The notes beneath the pieces were generated by a model. It made no database searches and was not told where the DNA came from. It worked only from the letters and a program-made list of their open reading frames with translations. A program made the translations under genes and the position numbers. From Gemmatimonadota bacterium (GTDB lineage Bacteria > Latescibacterota > UBA2968 > GCA-2709665): DNA of 43,530 nt. Shown here one piece after another: positions 16,607 through 24,690 of the stretch (position 1 is its first letter; each line of letters opens with the position of its first letter). Location of the stretch: NCBI GenBank assembly GCA_028873695.1, contig JAPPNU010000042.1:1-43530 (forward strand), given 5' to 3'.

Positions 16607-19600
16607 ATGACGTTCCGAAAACCGGTTCACGAGACGGACCTCACCGCTGGCGTATGTATTTCCGCGCCCGATTCCGAGCCGTACCGGGCAGCGGCGAAGC
16701 GCATTCAGTCCGCCCTGGACGGTGTGCTTTCGGAAGGGGTGGAGATTCTGCCCGACGTGCGGCTCGACGCGGGCGGACGCCACGTGATCGCGCTGGGCAA
16801 CATGATGGACAATGAGTTCCTCAAGACGTTGTACTTTCGGGCATACGATCTGACGGACCGTGTCTGGCCGGGTCCCGGCGGGTGGGCTGTCCGAACCGCG
16901 CCGCATTCCCTTGAAGACGCGGGGCACGTGATCGTCATCGGAGTGAGCAGGGCCGGCGACGTGTCCGACGCGGCGGATGCGCTTGCCATTACGATCGAGG
17001 CGGAGGGTTCAAAGCTTCCATATCAGCATCGGGTCAAACTGGGTGAGCGGTCGGACCTGTACCTGAAGCCGGCGCGAGAGCGGCTGGATCAGGGTGATGA
17101 AGAACTGGAGCGGGAGTTCACGAGCGGTCCGGGGGACTGGACCTACATGTGGGCCATCTCCGAGATCGGGATGCTGGCGGTGCAGACGGGAATGGAGGAA
17201 CTGATGTCGATGTTCTGCAGGCAGGTCTGTAACTTCGCGCGGACCCGGTGGTTCGAGCGGCACCTGCCGGACCCGCCCCAGATCCATGGATTCCTGAGGA
17301 CGATGCTGCTGCCGTTCACCGTTCTTGAGAATCACCCAGGGTTATCCCCGGACCTTCGCGAGGAGACGCTCGAAGCGTTTCTGGGCCTGTACCGGTCCAC
17401 GGAAGGCGCCGGAAATTCAGGGTTCCTCGGGCACGTGGGGGTGGACCGCGTGCGGCAGAACCATCAGACCATGTCAGGGCTGGACCTCTATTACGGAGGC
17501 AGGTACTTCCACCAGGTGCATGGACTGGCCGAAGGGCGGGCATGGATGAAACTGGCGGAGGTGTTCTTCGCGCCACAGATGGCGTCGAACAAGCCGGTCT
17601 GCGATTCCTGGGGTCACCAGTGGGCGTTCTCGCTGTTCAACACCGCCGATTATGCATTGGCTTCGGGGAAGATGGACTATTTCGCCAGCAAGCCGTATCT
17701 GGAAGGCGTGGATCGGGCGCTGGTCGCCCACAGCAATCTCGAAGGAGGGCCGCAACATTATATGTTGATGGCCGCGGCAGTGACCGGAAACGACGAGTAC
17801 CTGCAGCTTTGCGGGACGTCGGACGAGGGCGCCCTTGCCGGAAAGGCGGTTCGGACGAACGTGGAGCCGTTCCGGACGTGGGTGACGGGACGACACGCGG
17901 CGACGCCGGAGCGGATGGGCCGGGTGGGGGTGGCTCCGCTTTCGAGGTTGTTCTACGATTCGCTGGAGGACTTCGGAGGATTCGCGCCGGAGGGCGTTTA
18001 CGTTCGGGATGTGCCGTACGAACAGACGTTCGACAAAGTCTATTTCCGTTCGGGCTGGACGGATGACGACGACTATCTGCTGCTTTGCGGTATCTCGGGC
18101 GGCTCTCATTCCTACCAGGACGGAAACTGCATCGTCCGGTACACGGGCCGCGGAAAGAACTGGTTCGGGGGTCGCGTGGGTCCGGCATCGGTACGGGACC
18201 ACAATGGGGTGAGCGTCGCGGTTGACGGCGCGGGACCCGGGTCTGAGTCCCGCTATGCGGCTCTGCGATACCTCTCGCAGGGAGACCGCCTCTCCGCCGC
18301 GGGGACGTCGATGGGGTATCCCGGCCAGGCGGACTGGTATCGTCATATCGTGAACAGCCGGGCAGGGTGGTTCCTGGTCATCGACGAGGTCCGGGCGAAG
18401 ACCGAAGGCGAGTACCTGATCGAGTGTCGCTGGCACGTGTATGGGGACGTTGAATCCTCGGACGGGGCGCTTCGAGCAGTCCAGGGAGACGCCCGGTTGG
18501 AGATGCGGCACGCGGGAAGCGGCGCCCGTGAACTGATTCCGGTGACATCGGCTCTGGCAGAAGGCGGCACGCGGTGGGTCCAGCGGTCGCTGAAGACGCT
18601 TAAGCCAGGTGAAGGGGTGAGATTCGCCACCTTGTTCTGGAGCGACGAAGGGACAGAGCCGAGGACGTTTGCGATGTCTGCCGAAGCGTCCGGCTACCGG
18701 ATTGAAGGCGAGGATAGCGTCGCGACCGTCTCCATTTCTGCAGAATGTGTCGAAGCCAGGATCAGCGAAGACGCGGCGGCCCTTCCCGCGGCGTGCCACG
18801 TCCTGGACGGGGCCGATGCGGGACCCTTCGTCGCCGGCGGAGCAGTGGCGAAGCCGGCCTGGCGTGGATCGTGCGGCGCACCCGTTACGGCGATGGACGT
18901 GTGGGAAGGCGGCTGCTTCGCGGGGGACGATGAGGGCGGCGTAACGGCATTCGACAGGAACGGCGAACCGCAATGGACCCATCGTCTGCCGGGGCGCGTC
19001 CGAACGGTTCTCGCCCTTGACGACGGCGGTGTGGTCGCAGGCGGGGATGGCGAAGCCGTGCGCCGGCTGGACGCATCCGGAAAGGGTGTGTGGACGCATC
19101 AACTCGAGTGGCAGCCGATGAACTGGGACTACTGGACGTGGCTGAACTGCAAGGTCCTGAGCCTGGCGTGCGGCGATATCGACGGGGACGGCAGAGACGA
19201 AATTCTGGCCGGCTGCGCCGACCGTCACGTCTACGCGTTCGATCAGGGCGGCACGTTGATGTGGCGTTCCGCCTGCCAATGGGGTCCGCCCACGTGCCTC
19301 GCGGTGGCGCGGCTGCGGGAAGGGGATGGCCGGCAGGTGCTGGCGGGGATGGCGGATCCGTCGATTCACGGATGCGTCCGGGTATTCGATGCGGAGGGGG
19401 CCTGCGTACAGACGCTCTCCCGGCCGGACATCATGAGCTGGTCCATTCCGTCCTGGTCGAAGAGTCTTCGCGCAGCGGACCTGAACGGGGATGGCGTCGA
19501 CGAGGTGCTCAGCGGCGTGGATACGAACCACAGGCAGCTGATTGTCTACGGCGGCGACGGCGAGGCGTTGTGGGATGCGGACGTGGGCGGGGCCGTGCTG

Positions 19601-19900
19601 TCCGTGGCGTTTGCCGGCGGACGCGTCTACGCGGGCGCTTCGAACGGTAATGTACAGTGTTTCCACACGGATGGTCGCCGCGCGTGGCACGGTTTTCTGG
19701 CGGCCCCGGTGGCCGGACTGTCACCGGGAGGTGGAGGAGGATGCCTGGTGGCGCTTGGCGACGGAAGGGTGGTGGCGTTGGACGATGATGGCGAGACAAG
19801 GTGGTCAGGCGGAGGTGCGGAGGTCTCCGCTGCGGCGGCGTCACCCGATGGCGGGCTGCTGGTGGGCAGGCGGGACGGAACCGTGGATTGGTTCGCATAG
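16607..19900 (+). CDS. Heparinase II/III-like lyase fused to beta-propeller (paralogue 3)
   Basis: A 1097-residue collinear paralogue of the genes at 7232 and 13037 with the same three modules. The toroid motif reads RQNHQT and the sandwich motif GGSHSYQDGN (H501). The residue just before this motif is altered: LLLCGISGG where the relatives have LLLDGISGG. Propeller loops are DIDGDGRDE and DLNGDGVDE. The ATG follows GGAGAAAGGAACTCGAT, the same leader type as paralogue 2. The next lyase gene starts 31 nt after its stop, so the two are probably co-transcribed. No signal peptide is visible. Lyase activity is likely but the Asp-to-Cys change may affect it. Confidence 0.8.
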   Translation: MTFRKPVHETDLTAGVCISAPDSEPYRAAAKRIQSALDGVLSEGVEILPDVRLDAGGRHVIALGNMMDNEFLKTLYFRAYDLTDRVWPGPGGWAVRTAPHSLEDAGHVIVIGVSRAGDVSDAADALAITIEAEGSKLPYQHRVKLGERSDLYLKPARERLDQGDEELEREFTSGPGDWTYMWAISEIGMLAVQTGMEELMSMFCRQVCNFARTRWFERHLPDPPQIHGFLRTMLLPFTVLENHPGLSPDLREETLEAFLGLYRSTEGAGNSGFLGHVGVDRVRQNHQTMSGLDLYYGGRYFHQVHGLAEGRAWMKLAEVFFAPQMASNKPVCDSWGHQWAFSLFNTADYALASGKMDYFASKPYLEGVDRALVAHSNLEGGPQHYMLMAAAVTGNDEYLQLCGTSDEGALAGKAVRTNVEPFRTWVTGRHAATPERMGRVGVAPLSRLFYDSLEDFGGFAPEGVYVRDVPYEQTFDKVYFRSGWTDDDDYLLLCGISGGSHSYQDGNCIVRYTGRGKNWFGGRVGPASVRDHNGVSVAVDGAGPGSESRYAALRYLSQGDRLSAAGTSMGYPGQADWYRHIVNSRAGWFLVIDEVRAKTEGEYLIECRWHVYGDVESSDGALRAVQGDARLEMRHAGSGARELIPVTSALAEGGTRWVQRSLKTLKPGEGVRFATLFWSDEGTEPRTFAMSAEASGYRIEGEDSVATVSISAECVEARISEDAAALPAACHVLDGADAGPFVAGGAVAKPAWRGSCGAPVTAMDVWEGGCFAGDDEGGVTAFDRNGEPQWTHRLPGRVRTVLALDDGGVVAGGDGEAVRRLDASGKGVWTHQLEWQPMNWDYWTWLNCKVLSLACGDIDGDGRDEILAGCADRHVYAFDQGGTLMWRSACQWGPPTCLAVARLREGDGRQVLAGMADPSIHGCVRVFDAEGACVQTLSRPDIMSWSIPSWSKSLRAADLNGDGVDEVLSGVDTNHRQLIVYGGDGEALWDADVGGAVLSVAFAGGRVYAGASNGNVQCFHTDGRRAWHGFLAAPVAGLSPGGGGGCLVALGDGRVVALDDDGETRWSGGGAEVSAAAASPDGGLLVGRRDGTVDWFA

Positions 19901-19931
19901 CGCAAGGCAAATCTCTTGAGGGGGACCGGCA

Positions 19932-22900
19932 ATGCAAATCGAACGTCCGCGTCCGCTGGAACCGGAAACGCCGATTCGCGGGCCGAATGGGGTCCTCGTG
20001 GCGGCGCCCCGGTCAGGGCATGGCCGGACGGCGGCCGGGAGTATCCACCGGGCGTTGCGTGATAGGAACGCCCGTGCCGAACTTTTGGAGGACCCAACCG
20101 GCGACGTGCTGACGGCGGCTGAGGCGCCCGTGATCGTCGTAGGGAACCTGTCGGACAGCCGGTGCGTACGGGAACTCTACTTCCGGTTCCTGTGCGCGAC
20201 GGATCTGTGGTACCCGGGCCCCGGGGGATTCGAACTTCGCACGCTCTGCAATCCCTTCGGGACCGGCTGCAACGTCATCCACGCGGGATACAGCGACGAC
20301 GCCGGTTCGGCGGCGGTCGCGGAGGCGTTCCATACACGCCTGGACGATCCGATCCCGCACCTGGCGGCGCTGGACGTTACACGGCTGCCAATATCGGATC
20401 GCGAGGCGGCTCAGATCCGGGCGGAGCCGCTGTTACCGGCGGCGTGGCAGATCGCGAATACGATGCAGGGAGACCTGAAGGGATATCTCTACTATCTGAC
20501 CGGAGACCCCGGACTCGGCGCCGAATACCGCCGGGCGTGGGAGGCGGTTGTCGAGAGCGGATACGTGAAGTCGGAAAAAATCGTCCAGGCGCATCTCTAC
20601 AGCCTCAGCCGCCTCCAGCCCTGGCGGCTGGTTGAGCACATGGACCTCTTCAGTGAGGCGGAACGGCTCGCTATTACCCGATTCATCTATGGGTGGGCCG
20701 AAAGCGAGGAGGGTTGGCATCACGTGGCGCACTGTCCGAGGGTGGTGAGCATGCACGTTCCAAGGCAGAACCACGAACTCATCCCGGCCCTGGCGCTGAC
20801 CTATGCGGCGGCCTATTTCCGGACGTATTTCCCCGAACTGCCCGGTCCGGAGCGGTGGGAGGAGGTTGCCCGGCGGGCATACGCGCCCTACGGACCCTCC
20901 TGGAAACCGCTGTGCGACGGGCTTTGCCACGGTTGGTGGATGTCACAGCCGGTGATGGTGGAATACGGGCTTAACGACCCCGCACACGGGTATTTCGAGC
21001 AGGGAGGCGCCAGGCAGGCCGCGGATGCTGCGATGGCCGTGGTGAACAACGGCGGATGGCTTCCGTCGGCCGGAGACAGCGACCTGAACCGGCAGTTTCC
21101 CGGGCCGAGCCTGAGGACCGCCGCAGCCTATTTCAATGACGGGCGGTACTGGTTCGTCCACGACCTGGCTCCCCCAGACCGGCGTCTGATCAACCTCACG
21201 TCGCTTCCGCGGGCGTTCGACGCCGGCGTGGCCCCTGTCGTGCCGGACGATGCCACGGGCGTGAGCATTGTACCTGTCGACCCGCTCCTGTACCACGCGT
21301 GGGAACGGGATCCTCGCGGCGCGCCGGGCGTCGTGACCACGCCGCCGTCCGCTCCGATCGACCGGTGTTTCGACAAGCTATCGGTGCGTACGGGATGGGA
21401 GCCCGATGATGACTTTCTCCTGATCGACGGTCTGGGCGGCGGTAGCCACTCGTACGACGACGCGGGCGGCATTCTGGACTACGCCCGGCTGGGTCTCTCG
21501 CTGATCGTGCAGGAGGACAGCTTCGTGCACTCCGCGCCCGAGCACATGTCGGCCGTTACGGTCGTCAGGGACGGCGAGTCCGGCGAGATTCCGGGATTCG
21601 CGGTTCTGGAGGCGAACGAGACGGACGAGGAGGGAAATGTTTTCCTGCGTATACGATTGAAGGACTACGCGGGCGCGGACTGGGTTCGCGAGGTCCACCT
21701 GCTACCGGGAAGCTGCGTCGTATTCAACGATACGGTCATTGCCGGCAAGGCGGGTGACTATGCCGTCGAGGCCCGCTTCCGAATCCCGGCGCGGCTGGAC
21801 GTGGACGGCCGCGAGGCGCGGTGCCAGAGGCGGAGCCCGTCCGCCGGAGACGTAACGTTTCGGATAGTGAACCCTTGCGAGACCGCTTCTCTGGCAGTTG
21901 TTGAAGATCCTGTCCATCTGCGGTATAAGAACCCGGAGGATCAGGACCTGTGGAAGGAACGGTACCAGACCGACGACGTCGTTCTGTCGACGCTTGTGGC
22001 GCGGCGCGCCTTACGCCTGGAACCCGGTGAGGGTGTGCGGCTGACACACGTCGCGCAGGCGGTCGGGCCGGGAGAGTCTCCGGTCCGCATTCATGAATCG
22101 GGAGACGACGTCCGCCTATTGGCAGGCGGAACGTCGCAGCGCATGAACGTGCTGCCGGTGCGGCCGCCCGCGGCAGGACGGTTGAACGACGACGGCCGTT
22201 CGGACAAGGCGGATGCCGCCCGGGTGTTTGACGCCGGCGATCGAATCCGTGCGATGCGTCCATTGGCGGATGGATCGCTGGTGGTGGGCGCCGAAGGCGG
22301 AGCGGTAACCCTTCTCGATCCGGCTCGGCGGACGGTCTGGACGTCGGCGCTCGACGGCCCGCTGTACGACATCGGCGCGGCGGAGGGCGAGGCGACGATC
22401 CTGGCGGTCGGTCACGGCGCGAGCAGGCTGACCGGCCTGGATATCCGGGGTCGTCGAATCTGGCAGGCGGACATCGAGCGGGAACCCTGTCCGTGGCCAT
22501 GGTGGGAACTGCCGACTCCGGCGCCTGTACAGGTAGAAGGTGGAATCTTCGAGGGAGAGCCCTTCTTTGCCGCGGGCTGCGGGGACATCCAGATCCGCGG
22601 TTTCGACGGCGCGGGTCGTGAGCGGTGGCGCCAGCGTTATAACGAGGGGGTGCCCGGCCGTATCCGGGTGGCCGACGTGAACGGGTGCGGCGAGCCGGAA
22701 ATCGTGGTCGGGGGCGAGGTGCTCAGCGACACGTCGAAATGCCGCATCCTGGACCCGGATGGGAGTTTTCAGGCCCATCTCGACGTGGAGGGGTGGACGA
22801 GCATCCTGACGGCGCTCGCATTTGACGAAACCGGCGGCCGGCGTCTGCTCGGTTGCGGCGCAAACCGCGGGCGGAACCTGCACGTGTTCGAACTGGATGC

Positions 22901-23273
22901 GGGAGGGGCATGGAAGAGGCGCTGGGTGAAGCGGCTGGGTGGACGTGTCACGGGCATCCGGTTCCCCGGGCCCGACCGGCGCGTGATCGCAGGTACGAGC
23001 CGGGGATTCCTGCTCTGTTACGACCTGGACGGGAATCGGATCTGGCACCGGCTTTTCGTGCAGGGCATCCGTCACCTGGCGCCGCTCGGAAACGAAACAC
23101 TCGTGATCGACGATCAGGGCAATCTCAGCGCGGTCGCCTCATCCGGATACGTCCGATCGCTGGGCCGTCTGCCGGCGCCGTGTTCGATAGCCGAACCGGA
23201 CGGCCAGGGCGTGCTCGTGGCGTGCGGCAGCGAAGTGTGGCGAGTTGCAGCAGGACCCGGTAAATCTCTGTAG
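19932..23273 (+). CDS. Divergent heparinase-like lyase fused to beta-propeller (paralogue 4)
   Basis: A 1113-residue protein with the same architecture but clearly more divergent sequence. The N-terminal domain keeps VVGNLSDSR and WYPGPGGFELRT. The toroid has PRQNHELIPAL, preserving the Asn-His pair, and the sandwich has GGGSHSYDDAGG (H506) where the others have SYQDGN. In the propeller the loop DVNGCGEPE departs from DxDxDG, so one calcium site may be lost. ATG follows GAGGGGG. It sits 31 nt behind paralogue 3 in an apparent operon. It may handle a different linkage or modification of the same polymer; that is inference. Confidence 0.75.
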   Translation: MQIERPRPLEPETPIRGPNGVLVAAPRSGHGRTAAGSIHRALRDRNARAELLEDPTGDVLTAAEAPVIVVGNLSDSRCVRELYFRFLCATDLWYPGPGGFELRTLCNPFGTGCNVIHAGYSDDAGSAAVAEAFHTRLDDPIPHLAALDVTRLPISDREAAQIRAEPLLPAAWQIANTMQGDLKGYLYYLTGDPGLGAEYRRAWEAVVESGYVKSEKIVQAHLYSLSRLQPWRLVEHMDLFSEAERLAITRFIYGWAESEEGWHHVAHCPRVVSMHVPRQNHELIPALALTYAAAYFRTYFPELPGPERWEEVARRAYAPYGPSWKPLCDGLCHGWWMSQPVMVEYGLNDPAHGYFEQGGARQAADAAMAVVNNGGWLPSAGDSDLNRQFPGPSLRTAAAYFNDGRYWFVHDLAPPDRRLINLTSLPRAFDAGVAPVVPDDATGVSIVPVDPLLYHAWERDPRGAPGVVTTPPSAPIDRCFDKLSVRTGWEPDDDFLLIDGLGGGSHSYDDAGGILDYARLGLSLIVQEDSFVHSAPEHMSAVTVVRDGESGEIPGFAVLEANETDEEGNVFLRIRLKDYAGADWVREVHLLPGSCVVFNDTVIAGKAGDYAVEARFRIPARLDVDGREARCQRRSPSAGDVTFRIVNPCETASLAVVEDPVHLRYKNPEDQDLWKERYQTDDVVLSTLVARRALRLEPGEGVRLTHVAQAVGPGESPVRIHESGDDVRLLAGGTSQRMNVLPVRPPAAGRLNDDGRSDKADAARVFDAGDRIRAMRPLADGSLVVGAEGGAVTLLDPARRTVWTSALDGPLYDIGAAEGEATILAVGHGASRLTGLDIRGRRIWQADIEREPCPWPWWELPTPAPVQVEGGIFEGEPFFAAGCGDIQIRGFDGAGRERWRQRYNEGVPGRIRVADVNGCGEPEIVVGGEVLSDTSKCRILDPDGSFQAHLDVEGWTSILTALAFDETGGRRLLGCGANRGRNLHVFELDAGGAWKRRWVKRLGGRVTGIRFPGPDRRVIAGTSRGFLLCYDLDGNRIWHRLFVQGIRHLAPLGNETLVIDDQGNLSAVASSGYVRSLGRLPAPCSIAEPDGQGVLVACGSEVWRVAAGPGKSL

Positions 23274-23774
23274 TCGCTACACCGGACACGAGCGCCCTGT
23301 GACCGAAGGCAATCTGCCCTAATTCACGGCATGATCCACTAACATCCCGGCAACGCCAACCACACCGGTCCCAGGTCGGTTTCTGTCATGGACAGGTGTG
23401 ATCTCAAAACGAACACCAAAACAGTTGTCATGCCCCGTATGAGGCGCCCAAAATGATGAAAATCGTTGCATTGTCAGACTGACGTGCAACATTGTGGTTT
23501 TGGACCTCTTGTGGCAATTGATCTCAGCCACGGATTTTTCGTTGTTTCGTTCATTCGAGAATACGAAAATACGAAGAGATGACGAGGCCAAGAGTGTATG
23601 TTGTATTCCCGTTCTCTCACAGTTTCATTTTTTCGAAAAGGCGAGAGTACGAGAATACGAGAAAACCAGAAGACGAATGATGTATTTACGCTCTTTCGTA
23701 GTCTCGTAGTCTCGTCTATTCGTAGTTTATCGTGTTATTTTCCAAGCAGCATCCGCAAAGTTACGGAGGATCCC
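23274..23774. other. Intergenic region before PhyH gene
   Basis: About 500 bp without a supported gene. The first half has no recognised content (a minus-strand frame at 23319-23591 shows no family I know). The second half is AT-richer than its surroundings and contains the 8-nt periodic repeats. The ribosome binding site GGAGG of the PhyH gene lies at its 3' end. Confidence 0.45.
23539..23732. repeat. 8-nt periodic repeats (TACGAGAA / TTCGTAGT) in opposing orientations
   Basis: Two clusters of imperfect octamers: CGAGAATA CGAAAATA CGAAGAGA near 23556, and CGAGAGTA CGAGAATA CGAGAAAA near 23642. The complementary form TTCGTAGT CTCGTAGT CTCGTCTA TTCGTAGT occurs near 23696. The second cluster and its complement could pair into a long imperfect hairpin. 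The tract ends about 40 bp before the PhyH start. Confidence 0.65.
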
Positions 23775-24647
23775 ATGGACGACTATGAGCGATACCATTT
23801 CGACGTGAACGGATATATCGTTGTCGAGGATATCCTGACAACCGACGAGGTGGCGGCGCTGAACGAGGCGATCGACCACAACCCGGACCAGGTCCACATC
23901 CGGAAGGGCGAGCTGCTGTTGTCCGGCGCCGCCAAACAACACGGGGGCAAGGCCGCGCCCCTGTTGAAGGGTTCCCACGGACGGGGGGATATCATGAATA
24001 TCCTGAACTGGCCCAAACCCTGGTGCCAGCCCTTCCGGGACCTGTTGACCCACCCGCGGACGATGCGCTACATGCTGGAGTTGATCGGCGACGGGTTCCG
24101 CTACGGAAATGCGAACGGAATCAGCATGACGGCAGGCGCGGAGGGGTTCCTCTTTCACGGCGGCGGTACGCCGAGGGGTCCGTATTCTTACGAATTCCAG
24201 GACGGTCGGATGTGGAACGGGCTGATGGCGGTCTGTTATCAACTTACGGATATCAACCCGGGGGACGGGGGATTCGCCTGCATTCCCGGGAGCCACAGGG
24301 CGAACTATCCCTGCCCGAATGACGTGCGGCGGCTGGATACCCACCCAGAGTGGTTCAGGCATCTCCCGATGAAGGCGGGATCGGCGCTGATCTTCACCGA
24401 AGCGCTCACCCACGGCACGCTTCCATGGACGGCGCCCCACGAACGCCGGACGCTGTTGTATCGATACGGCTCGGGAAATATGGTGTTCGGGTCGGGGCCG
24501 AGTATCCACCCGGACGGTTACGAGTCCTTCAAGGATGAATTGACGCCGTTGCAGCGTGCATTGATGGAACCCCCCTACGCCAGCAGACGCCCCAGCCTCG
24601 TGCCGCTAATCGAAGAAGAGGAACAATGCCAGGCCCGTGCGTCCTGA
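23775..24647 (+). CDS. Phytanoyl-CoA dioxygenase (PhyH)-like Fe(II)/2OG enzyme with HGG motif
   Basis: A 290-residue protein; ATG 23775 follows GGAGG and fits the family start better than an extended frame upstream. The PhyH core is recognisable: FLFHGGGTPRGP, LTDINPGDGGFACIPGSH, and a distal histidine in THGTLPW (H213) with a 2-oxoglutarate-type arginine nearby (HERRTLLYRY). The first metal motif reads H128-G-G130 where classical dioxygenases have HxD. Loss of the carboxylate is typical of Fe/2OG halogenases, but this HGGG form also recurs in uncharacterised PhyH-like proteins of uncultivated bacteria. It precedes the secreted beta-helix gene. Substrate unknown; oxidation of a sugar or sugar-linked group is possible. 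Confidence 0.78.
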   Translation: MDDYERYHFDVNGYIVVEDILTTDEVAALNEAIDHNPDQVHIRKGELLLSGAAKQHGGKAAPLLKGSHGRGDIMNILNWPKPWCQPFRDLLTHPRTMRYMLELIGDGFRYGNANGISMTAGAEGFLFHGGGTPRGPYSYEFQDGRMWNGLMAVCYQLTDINPGDGGFACIPGSHRANYPCPNDVRRLDTHPEWFRHLPMKAGSALIFTEALTHGTLPWTAPHERRTLLYRYGSGNMVFGSGPSIHPDGYESFKDELTPLQRALMEPPYASRRPSLVPLIEEEEQCQARAS

Positions 24648-24690
24648 GGTCCCGCATGAGTCGCGCCGCGGACATCGTTAGGAGAAGGAA

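Noticed and set aside
17474..19690. 738-codon minus-strand open frame
   Set aside because: Antisense shadow of paralogue 3; similar shadows lie opposite the other lyase genes, and the sequence is Arg/His/Pro-rich with no domain.
23319..23591. 90-codon minus-strand frame before the PhyH gene
   Set aside because: No family I can name and it runs into the 8-nt repeats; could be an old element remnant but not supportable.
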